7,240 nucleotides of DNA from an uncultured Elusimicrobia bacterium (lineage in GTDB: Bacteria > Elusimicrobiota > Endomicrobiia > Endomicrobiales > Endomicrobiaceae), in the NCBI GenBank assembly GCA_937916125.1, contig CALGGE010000056.1, forward strand, positions 1 through 7,240, given 5' to 3'. The position numbers and the translations under genes were made by a program. Positions 1-5,161 of this stretch are shown in pieces (positions within the stretch are counted from its first letter, which is position 1; the number at the start of each line of letters is the position of its first letter). The notes beneath the pieces were generated by a model. The model was not told the DNA's origin, did no database searches, and saw only the letters and a list, made by a program, of their open reading frames with translations.

Positions 1-27
1 AAATATTTCTTCTTTTATCCCTAAACA

Positions 28-59
28 TACCTAATTTTCTTATTTTCCGTGATTAGGTA
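28..59. repeat. Short inverted repeat
   Basis: TACCTAAT (28-35) is perfectly complementary to ATTAGGTA (52-59), with a 16-base loop. It has no adjacent T-tract on the plus strand and its function is unknown. It could be a weak hairpin or a binding site. Confidence 0.3.
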
Positions 60-324
60 ATATTTAACAGACGGAATGAAACATTTTACGGGAAGAAATT
101 AGGTTCGGAATAAGGAAACATAGAGCATAACCAGAAGAAAAAAACTTATACGGGAAAAGATTTGAGTTCGGCATAATGCTTGCAAATTCGGCAAATTTAT
201 GTGTGTGCAGGAGCCGTTGACTATAAGCTGAAGTAAGGAACTTAACCCTTTAGTCATAGAGATAAAAAACAGTAGCCATAAGAATGAAGGCAAGGAAGAA
301 ACAATTTAACTCCGTAGAAACACA

Positions 325-361
325 CACTCTCGGAGGAACACCGAGAATTCCGTAGAGAGTG
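325..361. repeat. Nested, mutually exclusive hairpins
   Basis: CTCGG (329-333) pairs with CCGAG (341-345). An overlapping outer pair, CACTCTC (325-331) with GAGAGTG (355-361), uses some of the same bases, so the two folds partly compete. TCCGTAGA also occurs twice around the structure (311-318 and 350-357). It is the most GC-rich spot in the left gene-free region. Function unknown. Confidence 0.35.
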
Positions 362-640
362 ACTGATGGGATAATATGTAAGCTAATAAACCTACTATAC
401 TCTTTAGACAGGAGAATGTAAGTAAAGATGTTCGTGTGTCGGGAGCGAAAATATAACCTAAACCCTTTAGCCGAAAGAATGTAAGCTAAGTTTGTTGTGT
501 ATTGGGAGCTTGTAAAGAGAATGAATAATTAATATATGGAATGAAACCTGTTAAGTTTTTCGTGTGTTGGTGCAGTGATTATGACTGTTATTTTATGATT
601 TTAAATGCTTGTAATGCGGTTTTTTAAGACTTTTTACTTC

Positions 641-1252
641 TTATAGTAATCCACTATCTTTGAATGAATAATAGTCGTTATCTGCTATTATAATATGGTC
701 TAACAAATAACTTTCTATTGCTTTTAATGCTTTATGTATTGCCTCTGTAGCAAGTATATCATTTTGACTTGGCTTTATTGTTCCTGCAGGGTGATTATGT
801 GCTAATATTACAGATACAGCATAATATTGAAGGCATAATCTTGCTATCTTTCTCGGATATACAGCACTACGATGTTCTATTCCTTCGTCTAACTCTACAA
901 CTTTGATAAGATGATTACTTGTGTTTAATAATAGAACATACATCTTTTCTACTTTCAAACCGTTCATTTCTGCCTTGAGATAATCTACTACTGCCTGAGG
1001 ACAATTTACCTTTTCTGTTTCTTTAATTTTTAAGTGATTGTAAATAGCTGTAAACTCTTTAACAAAGTTAATTAAAGTTACTTCCCTTTCTGATACGATA
1101 GGGTATAAATCCTCTTTCTGTGCATCAACTACTTGTTTTAAGCTACCAAACTTGTTTAATAACTGTTCTACAATTCCTTTTTTACCTTTTGTTTTAGTGA
1201 AGTTTAACAATTTTGTTAATACTTCCTTTTCGTTAATTTCTTTTAATTCCAT
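641..1252 (-). CDS. RadC-type JAB/MPN domain protein
   Basis: This is a 203-residue protein of the RadC family. The N-terminal part resembles the helix-hairpin-helix region of RadC (LLNKFGSLKQVV, about residues 31-42). The C-terminal half is a JAB1/MPN+ domain with a complete metalloprotease-like signature: E102 in VEKMYVLLLN, then H152-x-H154-x7-S162-x2-D165 in the HNHPAG segment, the usual zinc ligands and catalytic glutamate. The biochemical role of RadC proteins is unsettled; copies are common on genomic islands and mobilisable elements, and a specific DNA-repair role is not demonstrated. I chose the ATG at 1252 because AAAAGGAG (1267-1260) lies seven bases upstream; an in-frame TTG at 1300 would add 16 residues but has no such site. 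The gene is transcribed away from the small-protein/XRE/recombinase block. A leader ORF and a possible structured RNA lie upstream. No clear terminator is visible after the stop. Confidence 0.88.
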   Translation of the reverse strand: MELKEINEKEVLTKLLNFTKTKGKKGIVEQLLNKFGSLKQVVDAQKEDLYPIVSEREVTLINFVKEFTAIYNHLKIKETEKVNCPQAVVDYLKAEMNGLKVEKMYVLLLNTSNHLIKVVELDEGIEHRSAVYPRKIARLCLQYYAVSVILAHNHPAGTIKPSQNDILATEAIHKALKAIESYLLDHIIIADNDYYSFKDSGLL

Positions 1253-1304
1253 TGGCTTTCTCCTTTTAATTAAATTTTTACTTCTTACTACCGACATCAA
1301 ATGA

Positions 1305-1331
1305 TTACGGACTACAAGAATGGAAAAACAT
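1305..1331 (-). promoter_or_regulatory. Eight-codon leader ORF with strong RBS ahead of the radC-like gene
   Basis: An ATG at 1331 follows AAAAGGAGG (1348-1340) with eight-base spacing, the best ribosome binding site in the window, yet the frame stops after eight codons (MFFHSCSP). The radC-like ATG lies 52 bases further on with its own AAAAGGAG. This could be a regulatory leader peptide or translational coupling device. It could also be the remnant of a longer original N-terminus broken by a frameshift, as its frame differs from that of the downstream gene. Confidence 0.4.
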
Positions 1332-1392
1332 AGGTATTACCTCCTTTTGTGATTATTTTTTAAATGGATTGTTTTTTATGAAAATTCTTTTG

Positions 1393-1584
1393 TTTTGTCG
1401 GATAAGGTATTTCAGTAGGAGCACTTATAATTTGATTGAAATTTTTGATAAAAATTTTATTATCGCCAGAAAGTTATACAAACCTAATATATTACCTTGA
1501 CCGACAAAATTTAAGGGGGTAGGTGTAAATCTTGCGGTTCGGGAAATATGAGCTACCATACCAACCAGGAAGAAAGGACTTACA
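1393..1584 (-). ncRNA. Possible structured RNA upstream of the radC-like gene
   Basis: TTTTGTCGGATAAGGTA (1393-1409) and TACCTTGACCGACAAAA (1493-1509) can form a 9+6 base-pair stem broken by a 2x2 mismatch. Inside it, ATAAT (1427-1431) pairs with ATTAT (1459-1463), and AAATTTTT (1439-1446) pairs with AAAAATTT (1450-1457) around a 3-base loop. On the far side, 1577-1584 pairs with 1524-1531 over eight positions; the one mismatch is a G-U wobble only in the minus-strand RNA, which favours that strand. GGUAG (1557-1553) and CUACC (1522-1518) could add a pseudoknot. The position fits a 5' leader of the radC-like mRNA. I match it to no known riboswitch or RNA family. AT-richness makes some pairings likely by chance. 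Confidence 0.3.
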
Positions 1585-1733
1585 TTTTGGGCTTTTTGGC
1601 TCTTATATAAACCTATTGAAAAATCAATGCTTTTTGACAAATTAAAAGTGAACTTGTTTTTTGGGAAGAATTCCGTATATTATGATAAAGAAGGGTAGTT
1701 TTATGTGGTTATATAGTAAGTTCTAAAGGAACA

Positions 1734-1763
1734 TTGTGTTTTATAAAGATTTATGTATATAAT
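1734..1763 (+). promoter_or_regulatory. Sigma70-type promoter for the small-protein gene
   Basis: TTGTGT (1734-1739) and TATAAT (1758-1763) are separated by 18 bases, and the -10 box is a perfect consensus. It would start a transcript about 70 bases ahead of the ATG at 1842. That leader contains a small hairpin, GCACA (1793-1797) with TGTGC (1805-1809), which may be an operator or a leader structure. Confidence 0.5.
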
Positions 1764-1841
1764 CAAAATAGATAACCATATTTCGGTTTATTGCACATTG
1801 TAAGTGTGCGGTATTACTGTTAAAAAAAAGGAGTGTCTTTA

Positions 1842-1997
1842 ATGTCGGAAATAGATGTAAAACTAACAAACTTAGGTAGAAAGATTTTTGCGGTTGATTT
1901 TAGTGATAGTGAAGTTCTTGAATGTATGAAAACTTTGTTGAATTGTGAAATGTATTTGAGAGGATTACGGTTGAAGTATCCAAGAAAGAAACTATAA
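1842..1997 (+). CDS. Small hypothetical protein, 51 residues
   Basis: I do not recognise this family. The case for a real gene is its start signal: AAGGAG (1828-1833) lies eight bases before the ATG, and a consensus-like promoter lies upstream. The protein begins MSEIDVKLTNLG, has an acidic middle (VDFSDSEVLE), two cysteines (residues 28 and 35) too few for an obvious zinc site, and a basic end (RGLRLKYPRKKL). It is predicted soluble, with no signal peptide or membrane segment. It sits 92 bases ahead of the XRE gene on the same strand and could be co-transcribed with it and the recombinase. A role as a small accessory or DNA-binding protein of the element is only a guess from position. Confidence 0.6.
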   Translation: MSEIDVKLTNLGRKIFAVDFSDSEVLECMKTLLNCEMYLRGLRLKYPRKKL

Positions 1998-2014
1998 TGC
2001 AGGCAACAAAAAAC

Positions 2015-2054
2015 TTGAAAATAGTATGTATAAAAATATATAATAGTATATAAT
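2015..2054 (+). promoter_or_regulatory. Promoter with duplicated -10 ahead of the XRE gene
   Basis: TTGAAA (2015-2020) lies 18 bases before TATAAT (2039-2044). A second TATAAT follows at 2049-2054 inside a short repeated AGTATATAATA-like sequence. The repeats overlap the -10 region, where an autoregulating repressor could bind, so this is a candidate operator for the XRE protein encoded just downstream. Low sequence complexity limits confidence. Confidence 0.45.
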
Positions 2055-2089
2055 AATACACAATCTTTTATATTGTAGGGAGATTTATT

Positions 2090-2296
2090 ATGAAAGAAGA
2101 AAAGAAAGAAACAATAGAAGAATTAATTGAACAATTGGAAATTTATAGATTAGAAAATAGGATAAGCCAGCAAAATCTGGCAAACCAATTGGGTGTTACT
2201 TATGCTACGGTTAGCCATTGGTTGAACAGAAAAAGTAAACCCAATAAAATACAAACCTATCAAATAAAAAAACTTTTGAATGGTCAAAACAAATAA
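2090..2296 (+). CDS. XRE-family helix-turn-helix regulator
   Basis: This is a 68-residue protein that is essentially one Cro/C1-type helix-turn-helix domain. The HTH lies at about residues 25-50: ISQQNLANQLGVTYATVSHW, with the typical Q-x3-A-x3-G-V-x4-V-S-W pattern, followed by LNRKSKP. The N-terminus is strongly charged (MKEEKKETIEELIEQLE). There is no C-terminal dimerisation or peptidase domain, so it resembles small phage or element regulators and antitoxin-like HTH proteins. A GGGAG site lies seven bases before the ATG. The stop is 17 bases before the recombinase start, so the two are very likely co-transcribed. It probably controls expression of the recombinase, and perhaps its own promoter. 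No toxin partner is visible, so I do not call it an antitoxin. Confidence 0.85.
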   Translation: MKEEKKETIEELIEQLEIYRLENRISQQNLANQLGVTYATVSHWLNRKSKPNKIQTYQIKKLLNGQNK

Positions 2297-2313
2297 GGAG
2301 CAAAATGTAAATT

Positions 2314-4050
2314 ATGATACAAATAAAAAATACAAATATTGACAGGAGAGCAATTATCTATTGTAGGGTATCAACAAAAGAGCAAGAAAAAGAAGGATAT
2401 TCTTTGGATGTTCAAAGAGAGAAGAATTTAAAATATGCTGAGAATAATGATTTAGAAGTTGTAGAAGAATTTTCAGGACAGGAAAGTGCTTGGAATGAAA
2501 AGAAAGAAAGAAAACTGTTTAACAAAATGACTGAATTTGTGAGAGAAAATAATGTAAAGAATATAATCTTTTACTCAAGAGATAGAGCAACAAGAAGATT
2601 TAAATGGAAAGATGAACTTGATAACCTTATGACAAATTATGATGTAACTATACATTATAGTAACTCAAATGAAAAGATAGATAAAAACATTGGTTCAAGT
2701 ATGAAAATGAATGAGAATATACAAACGGTGTTTAATACATTCTTTTCAGATTTTGTTTCAGAAAAAACTCGTCCTGGTATGTTAAAGAAAGCTCAAACAG
2801 GTGTTTATCCTGCAAATGCACCATTGGGATATTTGAATAATAAGGTTGATAGAACTATAGAACTTGATACGGAGAGAGCTCCTTTAATAAAAGAATTATT
2901 TGAATATGCTGCAAGCGGGAAATATTCTTTACTGATGTTAGAAGAAGAATTTTATATCAAAGGTTTACGGTCAAGGAACGGAAACAAAATTCATAAAAGC
3001 ACTATAGCCAAAATGATACATAACACATTTTACTATGGATGTTTTGTTTGGAGTGGACAAATATTTCAAGGCACTCATACCCCGATAGTTTCAAAAGAAC
3101 TTTGGGACAAAGCTAATAAAAGACTGGCGGATTTTTACAGACCCCGTATAACAAAACACGACTTTGCATTCAAGAAGATTTTGAAATGTGAACATTGTGG
3201 TTGTGATATTATGGGAGATAGAAAAGAGAAAAAGAGTAAAAGGGTATATTTCTATTATCGTTGCACCAGAGCAAAAGGTTGTATTTCAAAAGGTGGTATA
3301 AGAGAAGAACTTTTAGCCGATAAGTTTGCTAATGTTATTAAAGCGGTTTCTATTCCTAAGGATATGTGCGATATCGTAAATGAAGGTATAAGGATATTAT
3401 CTGACGAGAAAGAAAAATTAGAAAAGACAAAAAAGGATGTTTTAACACGGGAAAAGGTTCAAGCTGAAAAGGATTTGAAGAAGTTATATGAACGAGAATT
3501 TGCTGAAGAAGAAATGAATGACACGAAGAAAGAATTTTATAGAAACAAAGAAAAAGAACTCTCACAGACAATAGCAATAGCAACGAAAGAGTTAGAAATT
3601 TTCGGTGCGAAAAAAGAAGATATATTAAGTCAAAACGACAATATGATAGAACTTATATACGGATTGGAAGATTTATATAATCAATGCGATTACAAAGAGA
3701 AAGGCGAGATTGTTAGACTTGTATTGGATACAGAAAATTCAATATTGACCTTAGATAAAGATTTGAAAGTTAAATACAAAAAACCTTTTGATACATTTGT
3801 TGAGATTGGCGAAGATTTGAACACATCAATAGCTATTGATAAAACCGATACCGTTATTGACTTCAAAGATTATGTTAAATACATCTTCGGTAAGTTTAAT
3901 ACTGTTTCGGAATTTAAAAGTAATTTCTATGAGATATTAGGAATAAAAAATAACATCAGCTTAACAACCGATGTTATTCCAAAGGATTTATTGTTCAAAA
4001 ACTCTATAGATTTTTTTAAGAGTTCTCATCGTACCGTATGGGGTGGATGA
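2314..4050 (+). CDS. Large serine recombinase (integrase)
   Basis: This 578-residue protein is a large serine recombinase, which cuts and rejoins attachment sites through a serine-DNA intermediate. The catalytic domain (about 12-150) has the nucleophile Ser20 in YCRVSTKEQ, Arg18, and SRDRATR (88-94), whose D90, R91 and R94 correspond to the conserved DRxxR of resolvases. A recombinase domain follows (about 168-270, beginning APLGYLNNK). Next comes a zinc ribbon with C292, C295 and probably C317 and C323, then a long charged coiled coil (about 364-430) and a C-terminal tail. All key residues are present, so it is probably active. AAGGAG (2295-2300) is 13 bases from this ATG, and a start-stop ATG-TAA (2305-2310) lies between. 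The last four codons lie inside the tRNA-His gene on the other strand, implying that gene's 3' end is the attachment site. Confidence 0.93.
   Translation: MIQIKNTNIDRRAIIYCRVSTKEQEKEGYSLDVQREKNLKYAENNDLEVVEEFSGQESAWNEKKERKLFNKMTEFVRENNVKNIIFYSRDRATRRFKWKDELDNLMTNYDVTIHYSNSNEKIDKNIGSSMKMNENIQTVFNTFFSDFVSEKTRPGMLKKAQTGVYPANAPLGYLNNKVDRTIELDTERAPLIKELFEYAASGKYSLLMLEEEFYIKGLRSRNGNKIHKSTIAKMIHNTFYYGCFVWSGQIFQGTHTPIVSKELWDKANKRLADFYRPRITKHDFAFKKILKCEHCGCDIMGDRKEKKSKRVYFYYRCTRAKGCISKGGIREELLADKFANVIKAVSIPKDMCDIVNEGIRILSDEKEKLEKTKKDVLTREKVQAEKDLKKLYEREFAEEEMNDTKKEFYRNKEKELSQTIAIATKELEIFGAKKEDILSQNDNMIELIYGLEDLYNQCDYKEKGEIVRLVLDTENSILTLDKDLKVKYKKPFDTFVEIGEDLNTSIAIDKTDTVIDFKDYVKYIFGKFNTVSEFKSNFYEILGIKNNISLTTDVIPKDLLFKNSIDFFKSSHRTVWGG
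4000..4024 (-). terminator. Weak candidate terminator downstream of tRNA-His
   Basis: Read on the minus strand, AACTCT (4024-4019) pairs with AGAGTT (4005-4000) and is followed by a few further T residues. It starts 15 bases after the end of tRNA-His, in the right place to stop tRNA transcription. The stem is only six AT-rich pairs with a 13-base loop, and it lies in recombinase coding DNA, so it may be chance. Confidence 0.25.
4039..4050. other. Probable attachment-site junction of the mobile element
   Basis: The recombinase frame ends VWGG-stop within the 3' terminus of tRNA-His. Left of it is element DNA; right of it is tRNA and apparently host DNA. This is where an attL or attR would lie if the tRNA 3' end is the target. 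The exact crossover dinucleotide cannot be read from one junction. I looked for a second copy of the tRNA 3' segment elsewhere in the window and found none, so the other end lies outside or shares only a very short identity. Confidence 0.5.
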
Positions 4051-4116
4051 CGAGATTTGAACCCGCGACCTTCGCTTCCACAGAGCGACGCTCTAACCAG
4101 CTGAGCTACATCCACC
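4039..4116 (-). tRNA. tRNA-His (GUG)
   Basis: This folds as a full cloverleaf. The acceptor stem GTGGATG/CATCCAC spans 4115-4109 and 4049-4043. D-stem GCTC/GAGC, anticodon stem TCGCT/AGCGA with loop CTGTGGA (anticodon GTG), and T-arm GCGGG-TTCAAAT-CTCGT follow. The extra G-1 (4116) opposite C73 (4042) is the hallmark of tRNA-His and confirms the identity. The CCA end (4041-4039) is encoded, unlike in the neighbouring tRNA-Arg. The 3' end overlaps the last codons of the serine recombinase on the other strand, so the tRNA sequence remains intact despite the proposed integration. Confidence 0.95.
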
Positions 4117-4147
4117 ACTAATTTATAATAACACTACATTAAGTGAC

Positions 4148-4272
4148 GATAAAAATTTAAACTTTGGACTACACTTTCGAAATTTTAAGTCTTATGTATC
4201 GGTGCTACGCACACCTACATACACCGCAACTTAAAATTTCTTCAGTTCATCTACAAACTTTAAATTTTTATC
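4148..4272. repeat. Large imperfect inverted repeat between two tRNA genes
   Basis: The two arms share an outer perfect 14-base match (4148-4161 with 4259-4272, GATAAAAATTTAAA), then a mismatch and TTTG/CAAA. An unmatched stretch of 12-13 bases follows, then an inner perfect 12-base match (4179-4190 with 4229-4240, GAAATTTTAAGT). The centre has its own small stem, GTGC (4203-4206) with GCAC (4208-4211 region). The whole would be a long hairpin between tRNA-Arg and tRNA-His in the minus-strand transcript. It could be a MITE-like insertion, an intergenic repeat family, or a processing or attenuation hairpin. I see no clear target-site duplication and no gene inside. Confidence 0.6.
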
Positions 4273-4335
4273 TCGTTTGCTACATTTGTAAAACAAACTA
4301 AAAGAACAACGATGTGATATCTAAAACTAATTAAG

Positions 4336-4409
4336 CGTCTCCGACGTGAGTTGAACACGTAACCTACTGCTTAGAAGGCAGTTGCTCTATCCAATTGAGC
4401 TACGGAGAC
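4336..4409 (-). tRNA. tRNA-Arg (UCU)
   Basis: This is a complete 74-base cloverleaf: acceptor stem GTCTCCG/CGGAGAC, D-stem GCTC/GAGC, anticodon stem ACTGC/GCAGT with loop CTTCTAA (anticodon TCT, reading AGA), T-arm ACGTG-TTCAACT-CACGT and discriminator G. CCA is not encoded (the following bases are CTT), so the host must add it with tRNA nucleotidyltransferase. It precedes tRNA-His on the same strand with a long inverted repeat between them, and has its own strong promoter upstream. Confidence 0.95.
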
Positions 4410-4431
4410 ACTCCCTAAATTCAAGGCAAAT

Positions 4432-4460
4432 ATTATACAAAAAGTTAAAAATATAGTCAA
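4432..4460 (-). promoter_or_regulatory. Promoter of the tRNA-Arg/tRNA-His unit
   Basis: Read on the minus strand, TTGACT (4460-4455) and TATAAT (4437-4432) are separated by exactly 17 bases: a near-consensus sigma70 promoter. The predicted start is about 15 bases before the tRNA-Arg 5' end. It may also drive tRNA-His. Confidence 0.7.
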
Positions 4461-4488
4461 ATAATTTTTTTGTTTACATCATAAAAAT

Positions 4489-4518
4489 TTTCCATTTTTA
4501 AATAAAATATAGTATAAT
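4489..4518 (+). promoter_or_regulatory. Promoter of the ankyrin gene
   Basis: TTTCCA (4489-4494) and a perfect TATAAT (4513-4518) are separated by 18 bases, and the coding start follows 27 bases after the -10 box. It is divergent from the tRNA promoter in the same 136-base gap. Confidence 0.55.
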
Positions 4519-4545
4519 ATCCGAAATTTTATAAGAGGAGACGTT

Positions 4546-5016
4546 ATGAAGAAATTGGTATTTGCAGCAGTGTTATTTTTAATGACGGCAGTGGTTTCAA
4601 ATGTTTATGCAGTATCTTTGGTAGATCTTTGCAGCACGGCAACAAGCGTCGCTTCCGTAAAGAAAGCAATTTCCGGCGGTGCTGACGTTAACGAAACAAA
4701 CTCAAACGGTTTGTCCGCACTTATGGCAGCTTGTTCCAATACATCAAGTTCGTCGGTAGGCATAGTCAGTACGCTTCTCAGTTCGGGAGCAAGCACAAGC
4801 CTTAAAGATTCTTTAGGAAAAACGGCGTGGGATTACGCAAAAACAAATACAAAATACGGTAAGCAGATAACAGCTCTTTTAGATAAAGCAAAAACAACGG
4901 CTGCGTCGGTAAAGAGTTCATTGTCGAGCGGAGCTTCCGCTATTTCAAGCAGTTCGTCGGAAGCAACGACATCAACATCATCGACAACTACAGGTTTAAA
5001 AAGTTTATTTAAATAA
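4546..5016 (+). CDS. Secreted ankyrin-repeat protein
   Basis: This 156-residue protein starts with a typical signal peptide (MKK, hydrophobic LVFAAVLFLMTAVV, probable cleavage after VYA at residue 22), so the mature part is exported. Residues about 24-115 contain ankyrin-type repeats: SVKKAISGGADVNETNSNGL-SALMAAC, then VSTLLSSGASTSLKDSLGKTAWDYAKT, with the recognisable L-L-x-x-G-A-x and G-x-T-A-x-x-x-A motifs. Ankyrin repeats bind other proteins; the partner is unknown. The last 40 residues are very rich in Ser, Thr and Ala (SSLSSGASAISSSSSEATTS) and end in the basic LKSLFK; this looks like a disordered linker. GAGGAG (4535-4540) lies five bases before the ATG. The gene has its own promoter and a strong terminator, so it is a single-gene unit. 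Whether it is periplasmic or fully secreted cannot be told. Confidence 0.85.
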   Translation: MKKLVFAAVLFLMTAVVSNVYAVSLVDLCSTATSVASVKKAISGGADVNETNSNGLSALMAACSNTSSSSVGIVSTLLSSGASTSLKDSLGKTAWDYAKTNTKYGKQITALLDKAKTTAASVKSSLSSGASAISSSSSEATTSTSSTTTGLKSLFK

Positions 5017-5044
5017 AATAACAACGAAATAACATGTAATTTAA

Positions 5045-5077
5045 AAACGGATAAAGAAAATTTTTCTTTATCCGTTT
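5045..5077 (+). terminator. Terminator after the ankyrin gene
   Basis: AAACGGATAAAGAAAA (5045-5060) is perfectly complementary to 5062-5077, giving a long stem (the innermost pairs would open to form the loop). T-rich sequence follows somewhat downstream (5089-5103). It starts 28 bases after the stop. The symmetric arms have A/T at their ends, so it could act on both strands, but no minus-strand gene ends here. Confidence 0.7.
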
Positions 5078-5161
5078 AATATTAATAATTTTATTGTTTT
5101 TTTAGAATTTGTTTCAATACAATTGCTTTATAAAAAAGTTTAAATTTGATAAAATCTTGGT

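Larger units (their letters stand above)
1..640. repeat. Gene-free region with degenerate ~63-base direct repeats
   Basis: I find no convincing gene here: every open frame is short and lacks a ribosome binding site. The plus strand is rich in purines from about 60 to 520, which alone would keep minus-strand frames open. Two segments align without gaps, 400-446 and 463-509, at about 34 of 47 positions and a period of 63. A related core, roughly TTCGTGTGTYGGGAGC, recurs near 200-217, 431-446, 494-509 and 559-574. Another pair shares ACGGGAA (88-94 and 150-156) and GTTCGG (103-108 and 166-171), again 62-63 apart. GGAATGAAAC occurs at 73-82 and 538-547, and AACCCTTTAG occurs twice. These could be decayed repeat-protein coding DNA (63 is 21 codons), a non-coding repeat family, or protein-binding sites of the element. 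The alignment was done by eye. Confidence 0.4.
1332..1841. other. Divergent intergenic region
   Basis: This 510-base stretch separates the minus-strand radC-like gene from the plus-strand small-protein gene. The part nearest radC (about 1393-1584) carries several complementary segments suggesting a structured RNA. The part nearest 1842 carries a plus-strand promoter and a small hairpin. A 71-codon minus-strand frame inside it starts at TTG without a ribosome binding site and I do not call it. Around 1640-1730 I see nothing recognisable. Confidence 0.5.

Noticed and set aside
99..293. Minus-strand 64-codon frame in the left gene-free region
   Set aside because: It has no ribosome binding site, lies in purine-rich plus-strand DNA that depletes minus-strand stops, and resembles no family I know.
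1..640. CRISPR array as an explanation for the spaced repeats
   Set aside because: The repeats are only about 70 percent identical over most of the unit, with no conserved repeat/unique spacer alternation and no cas gene in the window.
1425..1640. Minus-strand 71-codon frame starting at TTG
   Set aside because: It has a TTG start without a Shine-Dalgarno site, and the same bases form the complementary segments of the proposed RNA; a coding role is less likely, though not excluded.
1..2000. Second attachment site matching the tRNA-His 3' end
   Set aside because: Scanning for the bases around 4039-4055 found no convincing copy, so the far end of the element cannot be placed in this window.
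1997..2053. 18-codon ORF overlapping the stop of the small-protein gene (TAATG)
   Set aside because: It is too short and runs through the AT-rich promoter region of the XRE gene; the overlap is probably chance.
3949..3978. Perfect 9-base hairpin AATAACATC/GATGTTATT
   Set aside because: It is inside the recombinase coding sequence, has no T-tract and no evident function; it is probably chance or codon-driven.
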